NCBI GenBank assembly: GCA_003116975.1
Contig: BGKB01000145.1
Span: forward strand, 62,001-126,000
From: Aurantiochytrium sp. KH105
Taxonomy: Eukaryota > Sar > Bigyra > Thraustochytrida > Thraustochytriidae
Length of the DNA stretch: 64,000 nt
Reading direction: 5' to 3'
Part shown: piece after piece, positions 10,944 through 20,517 of the stretch
How positions within the stretch are numbered: the first letter of the stretch is position 1
How the letters are laid out: every line of letters starts with the position of its first letter
The notes under the pieces: model-generated
What the model saw: only the letters and a program-made list of their open reading frames with translations
The model's database searches: none
What the model was told of the DNA's origin: nothing
Position numbers and translations under genes: made by a program

Positions 10944-11983
10944 AAGATTGTTGCACGCAAAATTGTCGCATCAAGCAAAACGCTGTGCAAACGACAGGTG
11001 AGCAAGCATGACCAAGGATTTACAGCCAATGTCGTTATTGCTTGCTTGCTGTCTGGCTGACTGGCTGGCTGTCTGGCTGGCTGGCCACACATGAGCGACG
11101 TACCTTACTGCTCTGAAGCTGATAAACGAAAGATGTTTGCCGAATTGTATTGGTTGGAAAGTAGCAAAAGTTCACGGAGACTTGAACTTTTGTAGGTCAT
11201 CGACAAGTGAAACGCCTCATGAGACAATGCGCTAGGCCCTGATAGGTCTAGGATTCAGCTGAATGAAGCCAAGAAGTAAAAGGGGGAATATGAAGGATGA
11301 TGGACACTCTACTCGGAGGAATTGATCGAATTGAGGAAAAAGCGAATGAAAAGAGGAGAAGAGACGAAGTCATTCAATAGACATAACGACAAACTCGGTG
11401 GATCAACGCGTTCGTAACTGAGGTTGACGATAGAGAGAGAAATAAAGGAATGGGCCCATCATCCGCAGTATAGAATGGAGTTCGGCGTCGTTGGGGAAGG
11501 GGGTTCTCTGAGGGCTTTGACAATACGACGTGGCTCCGGCAGGAAAAACTAACCCAACAGGAAAGAAACAGTGCAAAAAGGGTGCGCGAACTCACTACGT
11601 ATAAATTTGTAACGACGCTTGACTGCTCGTCGCTACTAAAAAGGCTGGTGTTCACATCACATCGCATACATCACATCTCGTCTCGTCTCGTCTCATCACA
11701 TCATAGAGATGCCACAATGGCTACAATCTCGGTCGACACGCATCATCCGTCATTCATGTCGGTCATGGCGAGAAGATAGTACGCGAGAACGAAAGCGACA
11801 GTGCTCAAACCTCGATGATACCATACATCAGGCAGGCAGGCAGGCAGGCAGGCCAGACCTGGCCTCTTTCTTTCGATTGAGCCGACGCAAAAAGATGACA
11901 CAAGGCTGCGTCGAGGTGTCGATACGACAATATGCAATTGGCGTCGCCAGGGAGGGGAAGAGGGGAAGACTCGCCGGATCAGG
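10944..11983. other. Convergent spacer, importin / AMPK beta
   Basis: About 1040 bases between two gene 3' ends. It contains degenerate GGCT/GTCT repeats at ~11045-11085, ACATC/TCTCG-type repeats at ~11655-11705 and a (GGCA)n run at 11829-11852. No gene was seen; both 3' UTRs must lie here. Confidence 0.6.
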
Positions 11984-13354
11984 TCAGGTCGCTCCTCTAG
12001 CCCGAAGCTTTTCTGCGGCAGCAGCAGCTCTACCAACGATCTTTGCGTCGGGCAGAGGACTATAGAATACTGTCGTGACGAACTTCTCCTTGTAGCGTTG
12101 CGTGACGCCAAGAACCATGAGGTTCTCCTTGATGGCGCTGCAGTACAAATGATTCAGCGTGACATGCTCAGGGACCTGCATGGACTTTGCCACAAGACAG
12201 TCGTCGGTTTGAGGCGTGTTGAGAATAATGTGCCGCAAGTGCGGGGGCAGCGGAGGAGGCTCTTTGGCGTACCACTGCGGATCCTCCGGGTCGGGGTGGA
12301 AGTTACCGTACAGGCTGTCGTCGGTGATGTGGTCTTTGTTATGCAAAGACTTCATGTCTGCTCCATATGTCTCCTTGAAGTCGCTGAGGTCTACAAAGTT
12401 GTTAATGTTCCCATAGGGATCGGCGACGGTTGGCTGCTCGGGAGCAAACCGCCACTCGTCGTCGACAATGAATTTGTAGGCGTGCTTGCCTCGCTTGAGT
12501 TCGCGAATGTACAGAAAGTCGTTCCCTGACCTCCTCATGGGGATCTTCTCCGTCCAACGGTTGAAGGTCCCTGTGATGTACACGTTGCGGCCGCCTCCGT
12601 CCCAGCGAAATACCATGGGGATCTTGTCGTCCCTTTCGAGCTCGGCGAGCAGTTCGTCGACCTCTTCTTCGCTAATCTTTGTCCCAGACATCCGCGAGGC
12701 GTTCTCGATTTGCTCGCGGTGCGCGTGGGACTGTGCAGGGCGCGGTGCAGATGATGCAGCGTCGGGTCCTTGCGAGTACTGCTGCTGCTGCTGCTGCTGC
12801 TGTTGCTGTTGGTGATCTTGCGTGCCGGTTCCAGTGCCTCCGTATTGGCTGTTGTTCGAGGAAGAGGTGGGATTCGTATCATACATTGTCTGTGCGTTTC
12901 CGGAGGACGACTGCGTCCTGTCGTCTGTCTGCCCTGCGTTCTTTCCGGGCGCTGATGACGAGGCCGATGCGGGGTGATGTGGCGGGTGCGCTGCGGATGA
13001 CGCACCCTGGCCGTGCGCAGACCCGCTGCTTCCTTCTCCCCGAGCTCCTCCCTGATCTCGACTGCCTGCGGCGGTCGGCGCGGCGGCAGCGGCAGCAGCA
13101 GCAGGCGCTGGCGACGCTGCTGTTGACGACGACGACGACGACGCCGCCGCCGCCGTCGTCGCGTGCGGGTCCTGCGAGGCCCTCGCCGGGCTGGACTGCT
13201 TGTTCGCAGGGCGCGGGGCGTTGCTGGCAGCCGCCGAGGCGCTGCTGGCGCCCGCGGACGTCGAGGGCCTCCTCCGCGTGTTCTCGAAGCGGGGTCTCCC
13301 GTTCTCGCCCAGGCCCAGGCCGGCCTCGTCCTCCTTGCCCACGAGGTTCCCCAT
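11984..13354 (-). CDS. AMPK/SNF1 kinase regulatory subunit beta
   Basis: 456-residue AMPK beta, the scaffold that joins the catalytic alpha and the gamma subunit of the energy-sensing kinase. It opens MGNLVGKE, a plausible N-myristoylation site, which in the family tethers the complex to membranes. Residues ~10-225 are low complexity: Ala/Ser runs, a Gln run encoded by CTG repeats at ~12779-12811, and Gly/Thr. The CBM48 glycogen-binding domain is at ~245-325 (VFRWDGGGRNVYITGTFNRW, later DPYGNINNFVDL). The C-terminal ASC interaction domain follows (PPPLPPHLRHIILN; VLGVTQRYKEKFVTTVFYSP). Start ATG 13354. Divergent from a ligand-gated channel gene 1.4 kb away; a CBM48-only relative lies at 16849. 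Confidence 0.93.
   Translation of the reverse strand: MGNLVGKEDEAGLGLGENGRPRFENTRRRPSTSAGASSASAAASNAPRPANKQSSPARASQDPHATTAAAASSSSSSTAASPAPAAAAAAAAPTAAGSRDQGGARGEGSSGSAHGQGASSAAHPPHHPASASSSAPGKNAGQTDDRTQSSSGNAQTMYDTNPTSSSNNSQYGGTGTGTQDHQQQQQQQQQQQYSQGPDAASSAPRPAQSHAHREQIENASRMSGTKISEEEVDELLAELERDDKIPMVFRWDGGGRNVYITGTFNRWTEKIPMRRSGNDFLYIRELKRGKHAYKFIVDDEWRFAPEQPTVADPYGNINNFVDLSDFKETYGADMKSLHNKDHITDDSLYGNFHPDPEDPQWYAKEPPPLPPHLRHIILNTPQTDDCLVAKSMQVPEHVTLNHLYCSAIKENLMVLGVTQRYKEKFVTTVFYSPLPDAKIVGRAAAAAEKLRARGAT
12779..12811. repeat. CTG/CAG trinucleotide run coding poly-Gln
   Basis: Run of CTG with a few TTG units on the plus strand, read as polyglutamine in the AMPK beta linker. Length is probably polymorphic. 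Confidence 0.8.
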
Positions 13355-14781
13355 GGCGCTCCCGCGCGCGGCGGGCTCGCGCGGGCCGAGCTGGCGCGGC
13401 CTCGGCTGCGGCTGCGGCTGCGGCGCGCCTCGATCTGATTTGAGCTCGCGCGAATCCGGGCGCGGCGCGCCTGGCCGCGGCGGGCGCCGGCGGCGGGCGC
13501 GCGGGCGGGCGCGAGCGGGCGCGCGCGCGGCGAGGGCGCGGCGGGCGCGCGGCGGCGCGGGCGAGGCCGCGAGATGGCGCGGCGAGGGCGGGCGGCTCGC
13601 TCGCTCCTGCTGCTACTCTGCTCTGCGCTACGCTGCGCTACGCTACGCGGCGCTGCGCTGCGCTGCGGCGCGGGCGGCGGCGGGCGCGGGCGCGGGCGCG
13701 GGCTCTCTCGCAGACGCGGCCAGAGCCGCCGGCCGGGGCGCGGCGCGGGCGGGCGGCGGCGGCAGCGGCGGCGGCGAGAATCGGAAATTGCAAGGCGGCC
13801 TGGCGGCTCGAGCTTGATAGCGCGAAGCGGAAACCGCACTTGCGAGACCCGCGCGCAAGTGCGCCTAACGCGCTTGACCCACTTGCGCAGCGCCGCGCAA
13901 GTCGCCCGAGTTCGGCCCCTGCTGCCGCCCGGAAGAAGGCCTTTCGCCCGCGCGCGCAAGTCGGGAATGCGCCCATTCGCCACTTGCGCCGCGGGTGTTC
14001 CCCACTTGCCGCACGCAGGCTCGCCCTGGCCGCCAAGATTCACTTGCCAGCGACGCCCGCAAGTGAGACAAACACTTTGCTGCACTTGCGCGCCCGCGCC
14101 TACGAAGCGAAGGCGACAGACGCGAGAGTTCCCCGCGTTCCCCACACTTTGCACGCACTGCAGCCGTTTCGATGACGTCTTCCGGCGGTTGGGAGAAACT
14201 GGTTCGTAACGGTACGCTGGCAGCCAAAAACGAAGTGACCTATACTACCTCGCTCTACTAGTAGTAGTGCCGATGTGCTCGCAGCTGCAGCGAGCGCTCG
14301 CTCCCTGGTGGCCAGCAGCAATGTGCACGGCATGACTCGCCAGGTATACTATTATCGATCTTGATCAAGGTGATGGTGAAAGCCGGTCTCACGCGTCTCG
14401 GTGTGTCGCCAAAGCTCGTCAGAACTTGAGCAAGAACTGGTCCGACATGGATTTTGACTTATTGACGGAGGAAGGGCCCGGGGTGGGAGGGGCAACGAGG
14501 GGTACTCACTCGCCCAAGAGCCATCCTTGAAGACAGACGACGTATACGACGCTACGGTGAGCCCGCTCTGACGATGCTGCGCTGAGCCCGCTCTGATCTG
14601 AAATGGTGCGCAAAGAGGCCTCAGCCGCTTGGGCCGGCGGACGACCAGACCAAAACGAAAACTTGGAAGCGGGACACAGAGTTCTAGGCATAGACATAGA
14701 TTGTCACGTCAGTGCAACACGCACGAAGAGAGACTGGCGACGAGTAGTACGAGCCGTCCTTGAAAGCACGACCTAGGCGGA
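13355..14781. promoter_or_regulatory. Divergent promoter, AMPK beta / ligand-gated channel 1
   Basis: 1.4 kb between two divergent starts. The left part (13360-13800) is extremely GC-rich with CGCGGGC and GCTGCGCTACG runs. The right part is nearer average. ORFs of 100-500 codons cross it in several frames but have no protein character. It contains the motif cluster described separately at 13837-14090. Confidence 0.55.
13837..14090. promoter_or_regulatory. Cluster of ACTTGCG / CGCAAGT motifs
   Basis: Ten copies of ACTTGC(G) or its complement in 254 bases: 13837, 13854, 13880, 13896, 13955, 13981, 14003, 14041, 14059 and 14083, in both orientations. Several extend to GTTCCCCACTTGC or CGCAAGTCGGGAATGC. 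The density and mixed orientation suggest sites for a sequence-specific DNA-binding factor controlling the divergent pair. The factor is unknown. An almost identical 16-mer occurs at 61461. Confidence 0.55.
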
Positions 14782-16662
14782 ATGATGGCCGAGGCGCTTG
14801 ACCAGCTGGAGCGTGGCCCGGATCAGAACTTAAATCCCAACCTTCTGCCCCAAGAGCAAAGCGGTGTGATTATGTCTCGTCCATCGAGCGCCTTCCCTTC
14901 AATCGCTCTGGCGTCGTGCGAGGAACCGACGCCTTCTGGATCCTCAGGCCCAGCATTGCAAAGCGATGCGGAAGACACCGAAGTGCTAGAAGAAGCACAG
15001 CATCAAGATCAAATTTTACTTCCCGAGAGCCCAAATCCTTCCGAAAATTCGGAGCCCTCTGAGAGTGCACCTTGCGACGCCACAGCGTCCCAGCCTGCAC
15101 GCAACAACACGAATGCAGACGCTTCGGCTCCTTATTTGCCATCCATGTATATCGATGATCGCCTTTGCGATGGCCTCTCTTCATATCCTTCCAGCGACGA
15201 ACAGAGACGCTACCTCGAGATTGCAAAGGTTTGGCGCCAGAGGCACCCAACAACATCGATGCCAATGGAAATGTTCATTCGTGTTAACGTTCACGACGTC
15301 TGCTCGATCGACACCAAGAACCAGACATTTACGGCGAACATGTACTGGCAAGTCATGTGGTTTGCTCCCGGAAATTTTATGAGAGATGATCCTGTGAAGG
15401 TCGCGCTCGAAGAAGCGTTCGACCCGCGTGTGCACCTTGCCAACCTTGTTCGCGACTCTTCTTCGGCAATTCAGACCTGGATCGAGTTTGGCAAGGTGGA
15501 AAAGGGAAAGCACTCGGGCCGAAAGGTGGTGTTTCGCCGGCAGAAGCTCGTGGGGGCCGTCTTTCGCTCGCAATACAATCTAGAGCGTTTCCCTCTCGAC
15601 ACGCAGACATTCGACATCGAGCTTCGATGCGACTTCCCATCAAACGTTGTGAGCCTGCAGACTCTGAAGCCACTCCCGGACGACCCAAAGCACGACGAGC
15701 ATGGAAACAGTGTAAGCTTTGCAAAGCCGTCCAAATTTACGACCTCTAATGAATTCAAGTGGTTCAAGAATCTCACGGTCGTGACCTCCTCAGACAAACA
15801 GTCTAAAAATTCCTTTGGCAAGATTGTGTTTCGCCTCATGGGAGACCGTAGACCAGGATTCATCACGATCAACGTTCTCATTCCGACTTTTGTCCTCACA
15901 GGTCTGGGACTTGTTGTGTTTGCCATTCAACCTGAAAAGCTCGCGGCTGACACTCTTGCGAATGCTAACGCTACTGCCGCTGCACTTTCTACTGCCGCTG
16001 TACTGGATCAAGAGAATGCCAACTTCGAAAGACGATTCAATGTCAACTGCGTCTTGCTTCTGACGCAAGTCACGCTCAAATTCTCGGCGAGCGTTAGTCT
16101 TCCCGAGGTCTCATATCCAACCTTTGCAGACTACGCGGTCATAGCCGGGGTTTTGTTCCAGTCTTGGCTCATCATTTGGACAGCAATTATCAAGACGCAG
16201 ACAAGTTGGGAAACAGCGACATTTCACGACCGCAATTGCATGGCCGTGTCCGCGGGACTATTTGGTCTCGTCACCGTTTTCATTGCAAGCATAACAATTT
16301 ACAAGTGGTGCACATTGGGTCACGTCAGACCTGAGAAAGCTAAAGGTATCGACTGCAGCGGTGAATCATCGAACGAGGCGAATTCTACATCAGAGCATTC
16401 CAGATTTGAGAACGATCGCGGGGAAAGTGACAACTCCGGGAACTTCGGCGAGTCCTTCGAGGGTATAGACCCCAAAACTTGCAAAAAATGGTTAAAGAAC
16501 AACCGCTTGGCAAACGTTTTCGTGGCAGGGGTCTATTGGCTCCTTCCCGTGTCTGCATTGACTGACGAAGAAGATGAAATGAAGTGTACTCACTGGAGCA
16601 TTCCTCTCGAGACAGAACCAGAGCGCCCCCAAGATGATTTTGAAGAAGAAAATTCGGGATGA
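14782..16662 (+). CDS. Pentameric ligand-gated ion channel-like subunit 1 (no Cys-loop)
   Basis: 626-residue single-exon channel subunit from ATG 14782 (second ATG at 14785). After ~130 disordered Ser/Glu-rich residues comes an extracellular-type beta domain (MFIRVNVHDVCSIDTKNQTF, MYWQVMW). It includes FPLDTQTFDIEL, the counterpart of the FPFDxQ loop but without the Cys that gives Cys-loop receptors their name. M1 is FITINVLIPTFVLTGLGLVV. The pore helix M2 and M2-M3 loop follow (NVNCVLLLTQVTLKF ... LPEVSYPTFADYAV), close in layout to bacterial ELIC. Then come M3, M4 and an acidic tail. No clear signal peptide is visible. Ligand and ion selectivity cannot be told. Paralogue at 18731; divergent partner is AMPK beta. 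Confidence 0.8.
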   Translation: MMAEALDQLERGPDQNLNPNLLPQEQSGVIMSRPSSAFPSIALASCEEPTPSGSSGPALQSDAEDTEVLEEAQHQDQILLPESPNPSENSEPSESAPCDATASQPARNNTNADASAPYLPSMYIDDRLCDGLSSYPSSDEQRRYLEIAKVWRQRHPTTSMPMEMFIRVNVHDVCSIDTKNQTFTANMYWQVMWFAPGNFMRDDPVKVALEEAFDPRVHLANLVRDSSSAIQTWIEFGKVEKGKHSGRKVVFRRQKLVGAVFRSQYNLERFPLDTQTFDIELRCDFPSNVVSLQTLKPLPDDPKHDEHGNSVSFAKPSKFTTSNEFKWFKNLTVVTSSDKQSKNSFGKIVFRLMGDRRPGFITINVLIPTFVLTGLGLVVFAIQPEKLAADTLANANATAAALSTAAVLDQENANFERRFNVNCVLLLTQVTLKFSASVSLPEVSYPTFADYAVIAGVLFQSWLIIWTAIIKTQTSWETATFHDRNCMAVSAGLFGLVTVFIASITIYKWCTLGHVRPEKAKGIDCSGESSNEANSTSEHSRFENDRGESDNSGNFGESFEGIDPKTCKKWLKNNRLANVFVAGVYWLLPVSALTDEEDEMKCTHWSIPLETEPERPQDDFEEENSG

Positions 16663-16848
16663 GTGAAAGCGCTCATGTTAATCCTGGCGACAGCACGGCC
16701 AAAGATAAAGTCACGCGCTTGCATGCCCAAAGTAAATGAAAAGAAACTGAAATTAAAATGTTAGAGTTCTCTTGATCAACTTGGCAGAATGATGATTTGA
16801 ACTCGGAAAAAGCTGGTCTTTCAGCTTGGTTTGTCCGCTTTCGTTAAA

Positions 16849-17814
16849 TTAGTTGACCTCCACGGAGCTTGTAAGGTCCAGGACGTTGTTAAAGGACCCG
16901 TAGGGATCGGGGATCTTCGGCTGATCGTCAGCAAACTGCCACTTGCCGTCGACGAAGAACTTGAACTCGTGCATCTTGCCATGCATGAACTCGCAGCTGT
17001 GCTCGAAGCTGCCATCGGCCAACTTAGTCATTGGCTCTTTTCTCCAATCGTTGTGGGTTCCCGCAATGCATACCTCGTTGCCACCTTTGCGCCAGAGAAT
17101 TGCCGTTGCTAGCGCGTGGATCTGGTCGTTGATCTCGCTCGCCTTTTCGGAACGGCCACGGAGGTCCATCCCTGACTCGTTGGTCTCCTCGTTGGTCTCC
17201 TCAATGATCTCCTTGTTCGTCTCCTCAATGGCCACCTCGTCCGTCTCCTCGTTCGTCTCCTCAATGGCCTCCTCGTCCGTCTCCTCGTTGGTCTCCTCAA
17301 TGGCCTCCTCATACGTCACGCTGGCCACCTCGGAAACGCCATTCAGGTCCGTCTCTGGTTCACAGGTCTTTTCGTTACCCTCGCTGGCCATCTCAGAGTC
17401 AACGGGCTTCGAGACGTTCTCGGAGGGTCCACAGGGGACCGGGTTCTTCGCCGGCACGCGACGAATTATCACCTTGCTGTTCACAGTAGTAGTGCACTGG
17501 ACCTCATAGATCTCGTCTTGTTTGAGGTTCTCGTCTTGTTTAAGGTTGCCGCAATGCACGCAGGCGTCGGAGACTGACGTGGCCATGGGGACTTCCTCAT
17601 TGAGAGCATTGGCGTTGCGATCATTGGCATTAGCATCAAACATGTTGACACCTTCGATCGAGCAAATTGGGTACTCTTGTTCCTCCTTGGGCTTGCCGGT
17701 CGAGGCGTTGCTTTGATCTGGATATTTCTTGCTTTGAGTTTCGGGATTGCTTTTGCCATGGCGGCTGGCGGACGGCCAGCCCCTGCTTTTTCCTTTCCGG
17801 AGTCCCTTTAACAA
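16849..17814 (-). CDS. CBM48-domain protein with Glu/Thr repeats (AMPK beta-like, no ASC domain)
   Basis: The open frame of 321 codons begins at a TTG. The first in-frame ATG is 17643 (264 residues). An ATG at 17848 opens a different frame (opening MAGDATSRM), so the true start may need a missed splice or an indel. Order: basic/Asn-rich N-terminus, a Cys pair near CVHCGNL, then ~50 residues of EETNEETDEE-like repeats (DNA 17178-17305). A terminal CBM48 domain has GGNEVCIAGTHNDW and IPDPYGSFNNVLDL, parallel to the AMPK beta gene at 11984. The chain stops right after CBM48, so the ASC domain for kinase assembly is absent. It may bind glucans. Probably a diverged duplicate of the AMPK beta gene. 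Confidence 0.7.
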   Translation of the reverse strand: MLKGLRKGKSRGWPSASRHGKSNPETQSKKYPDQSNASTGKPKEEQEYPICSIEGVNMFDANANDRNANALNEEVPMATSVSDACVHCGNLKQDENLKQDEIYEVQCTTTVNSKVIIRRVPAKNPVPCGPSENVSKPVDSEMASEGNEKTCEPETDLNGVSEVASVTYEEAIEETNEETDEEAIEETNEETDEVAIEETNKEIIEETNEETNESGMDLRGRSEKASEINDQIHALATAILWRKGGNEVCIAGTHNDWRKEPMTKLADGSFEHSCEFMHGKMHEFKFFVDGKWQFADDQPKIPDPYGSFNNVLDLTSSVEVN

Positions 17815-18730
17815 GGACTTTCATGCGGCTCGTCGCGTCGCCTGCCATGTCGTACAGCTTGGGCTGACTCTGAGGAGTGGGTTCGGATTCTGCATAAATT
17901 GGATGCAGATTTAGTGCTCCAAGTTCTCCAGTTCGCGGTTCCCGTGATACGGCCTGGAGGTCTCGTCAAAAATCGTGATACACGGACTGTGGCCTATAAG
18001 AACCTGCAAAAAGCGAGTCGCGTCGATGAATTTGGCTTGAGTCTCGTGCTGGTTGGCGGCGGCCTTACGTTCCCATGATTTTTGCTTGCAGTTCCAAATC
18101 GAAGAAAATGAGACGACATTCATTCCCACTCTTCCAACTCTCCAATGGTCGAAGGCATCCCCTTGAGTTCGGCAGCAGGAAGAAAAGGTTACTGGAAGCT
18201 GCGCGCCCCATCACTTTAGGAGAACCGGAATGAACGTGACATCCGCCTGGCCGGGAGCAGCGCCGTCACTGTCTGCCTAGTCCTACTTCGTGCTAGAGAA
18301 TGGACCCGCGAGACCTAACAGCAAGGCGGCGTCCGAGACACGCGCCCCGACGCGCAGTCGCACGACGCAAAGCTGGAGAACGACGCCGCGCCCGAGTCGG
18401 GCCGGAGGGAAAGGGCGCGGCAGGCGCGCGGGAGGGAGGGAGAGGAAGCGCAGGAGGCCCGGAGACCCAGCCATTCGCGACCCGCGAGCGCGCATGCGCC
18501 CACGCGTGTCGGTCCGGGCCCTCGCGGACATCGTCTAGGCGGCCTCGTTCGTGCGACGCGCCGGGAGGCTTGCTCACTGGCAGTGCGAGCTGCAGGCTGG
18601 CGGCGGGAGGGTCGGCCGGCTGGCCATCGACGACGGGGAAGAAGACGATAAGGAGGGAGTCCGTTTCCCCCTTGGTCCTGTTGCGGCGAAGCTGCAAACA
18701 GGAGCGTCGCAGCAAGAATCGAGGGAAACG
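17815..18730. promoter_or_regulatory. Divergent promoter, CBM48 protein / ligand-gated channel 2
   Basis: About 900 bases between divergent genes. The left half is near-average GC. The right half (18300-18700) is GC-rich, like the promoter between AMPK beta and channel 1. The channel-2 frame is open upstream to a GTG at 18551, but no ATG precedes 18731. Confidence 0.5.
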
Positions 18731-20305
18731 ATGTCGGACGCGATTCGCGTAGTCGTTAAGCCACCCGAGAACACCATGAATGAGCGCTCCGTCGCTCCTG
18801 CGTTTTCAGATGATAGTCTGATTGAGGACGTTCCAGATGTGCAAACAGAAGCTGAAGAATACGAGACCGATCGAAGCTGTGCCAATTCAAACTCATCTGC
18901 GTCGAACGTGGCTTCATTGTCGCACATGCCTTCATCACAGTCCACGCCACAAGAGACCAACTTTGAGAATTCCGAGGAGGTGTACATGCCAAGCATCGTG
19001 GTCGATGATCGTGTAAAGCCTGGGATCAAGAGCTTTCCCAAACGTTCAAGTGACGAAGCGAGGCTCCTTCGCACCGCTCTCAACGTCAAAAAGAAGCAAA
19101 GTGGCCACCAGAATCAGGGGCACGCGAGAGAACGCACGCACGGAATGCCGACCATGAAGATGTGGATTCGCGTCAATGTCTTTGATCTGTGCTCAATCGA
19201 CACCAAGAATCAGACTTTTACAGTGAATCTTTATTGGGAGGTCGCCTGGGAGGCACCAAAAAATTTTGATGAAGAGAACGAAGCCATGCTCGCTCTCGAA
19301 GAGCGATTTGACTCTCGAGTGCACCTTGGAAATCTCGTGAATGACGCAAGCGGGAGCCTCTATTCCTGGGTTGAGGTCGGCAACGCCGACTATAAAGAAT
19401 TTGAAGAAAGGAAAATGAGAGAGGGCAAGGAAGAAGATATACAGAAAGCAAAGGAGAATGGCCCGAAACAAGGTGCACAAATGATATTCCAGAGAAACAA
19501 AATCACCGGTGCCGTCTTTCGCATGCGATGTGACTTGGGGCAATTTCCCTTTGACACGCAAGGTTTCGACATCGAGTTTCGGACAGATTACCCTCACAAC
19601 AAAGTTGAGCTCATACCTAATCGTCTCAAGCCTTCCATGGCCAAACCATCTTCGTTCACAACCTCGAATGAATTTGCTGTGCTGCCTCGCATTGACGTTT
19701 TTCTGGATGTTGACCAGCACCTGGGTTCTTTTGGCAGGATTATCTTTCGACTGACCGGAGACCGCCGCCCGGGATTTGTCACTTTCAACATCTTTCTACC
19801 GATGGTCACAATATCGGGCCTCGGCCTAGTTACCTTTGTCATTCAGCCACAAACCGAAGCCGATCGCAACGAAAACTTTGAACGGCGATTTAATGTCAAT
19901 TGCGTATTGCTTCTTACGCAAGTCGCTTATAAATTCTCCACGAGCGCCAATATTCCGGAAATCTCGTATCCGACATTTGCCGATAGAGTTGTCCTTTTGG
20001 CAATGGGTTTTCAGGCCGCTTTGATCGTGTGGAGCGCTAGTCTCAAGCGTTTTCCCACCATGGACCAGACACGTCAAGCGGATTTTAAGGCGCTAGTCGT
20101 CTTTTCTTTTCTCTACGGTGCTTTTGCTCTTTGGCTGTTCGTCTTTGCTGCCGTCAAGTGGACTACAGCGGGTGAAGTGCAGGACTTGGCAAAGTGCAAT
20201 TGCCTCGCGAAATTTGTTCATTATTTTCTGCCTAGCAAAGTTCGAGAGCCCAGATTCCCAAAGGGAAGCGCACAACGAACACCATACATGACCATACAAC
20301 TATGA
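18731..20305 (+). CDS. Pentameric ligand-gated ion channel-like subunit 2 (no Cys-loop)
   Basis: 524-residue paralogue of the channel at 14782, from ATG 18731. Shared landmarks: MKMWIRVNVFDLCSIDTKNQ, LYWEVAWEAPKNF, FPFDTQGFDIEFR (again no Cys at the loop), GDRRPGFVTFNIFLP at M1, and NVNCVLLLTQVAYKF plus IPEISYPTFADRVV for M2 and the M2-M3 loop. M3 and M4 follow, then a short basic tail. It has a charged insert EERKMREGKEEDIQKAK in the extracellular part that copy 1 lacks, and the M1-M2 linker is shorter. Copies 1 and 2 could form a heteropentamer or be specialised duplicates. Single exon. Confidence 0.8.
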   Translation: MSDAIRVVVKPPENTMNERSVAPAFSDDSLIEDVPDVQTEAEEYETDRSCANSNSSASNVASLSHMPSSQSTPQETNFENSEEVYMPSIVVDDRVKPGIKSFPKRSSDEARLLRTALNVKKKQSGHQNQGHARERTHGMPTMKMWIRVNVFDLCSIDTKNQTFTVNLYWEVAWEAPKNFDEENEAMLALEERFDSRVHLGNLVNDASGSLYSWVEVGNADYKEFEERKMREGKEEDIQKAKENGPKQGAQMIFQRNKITGAVFRMRCDLGQFPFDTQGFDIEFRTDYPHNKVELIPNRLKPSMAKPSSFTTSNEFAVLPRIDVFLDVDQHLGSFGRIIFRLTGDRRPGFVTFNIFLPMVTISGLGLVTFVIQPQTEADRNENFERRFNVNCVLLLTQVAYKFSTSANIPEISYPTFADRVVLLAMGFQAALIVWSASLKRFPTMDQTRQADFKALVVFSFLYGAFALWLFVFAAVKWTTAGEVQDLAKCNCLAKFVHYFLPSKVREPRFPKGSAQRTPYMTIQL

Positions 20306-20517
20306 CCAGTAGAAAGCAAAAACAAAGGCAATCACACTTTCCTTCTTTCGGGTTTTTCTTTCCATTTACATATTACTTTTCTGAGGCAAGTATCGACTAC
20401 GTTGGCAAGGGTGAAAGCTGTGGGATCACCACGCAAGTGAACAGCGAACTTTGACACCACCGCGTGTGTGACGACGGACTTGCTTGCGTTCAGAAGCAGT
20501 ATTTTGGCAAATAATGT

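Noticed and set aside
12535-14154. 539-codon minus-strand ORF
   Set aside because: Out of frame with AMPK beta and extends through the GC-rich promoter; low-complexity Arg/Pro/Ala only.
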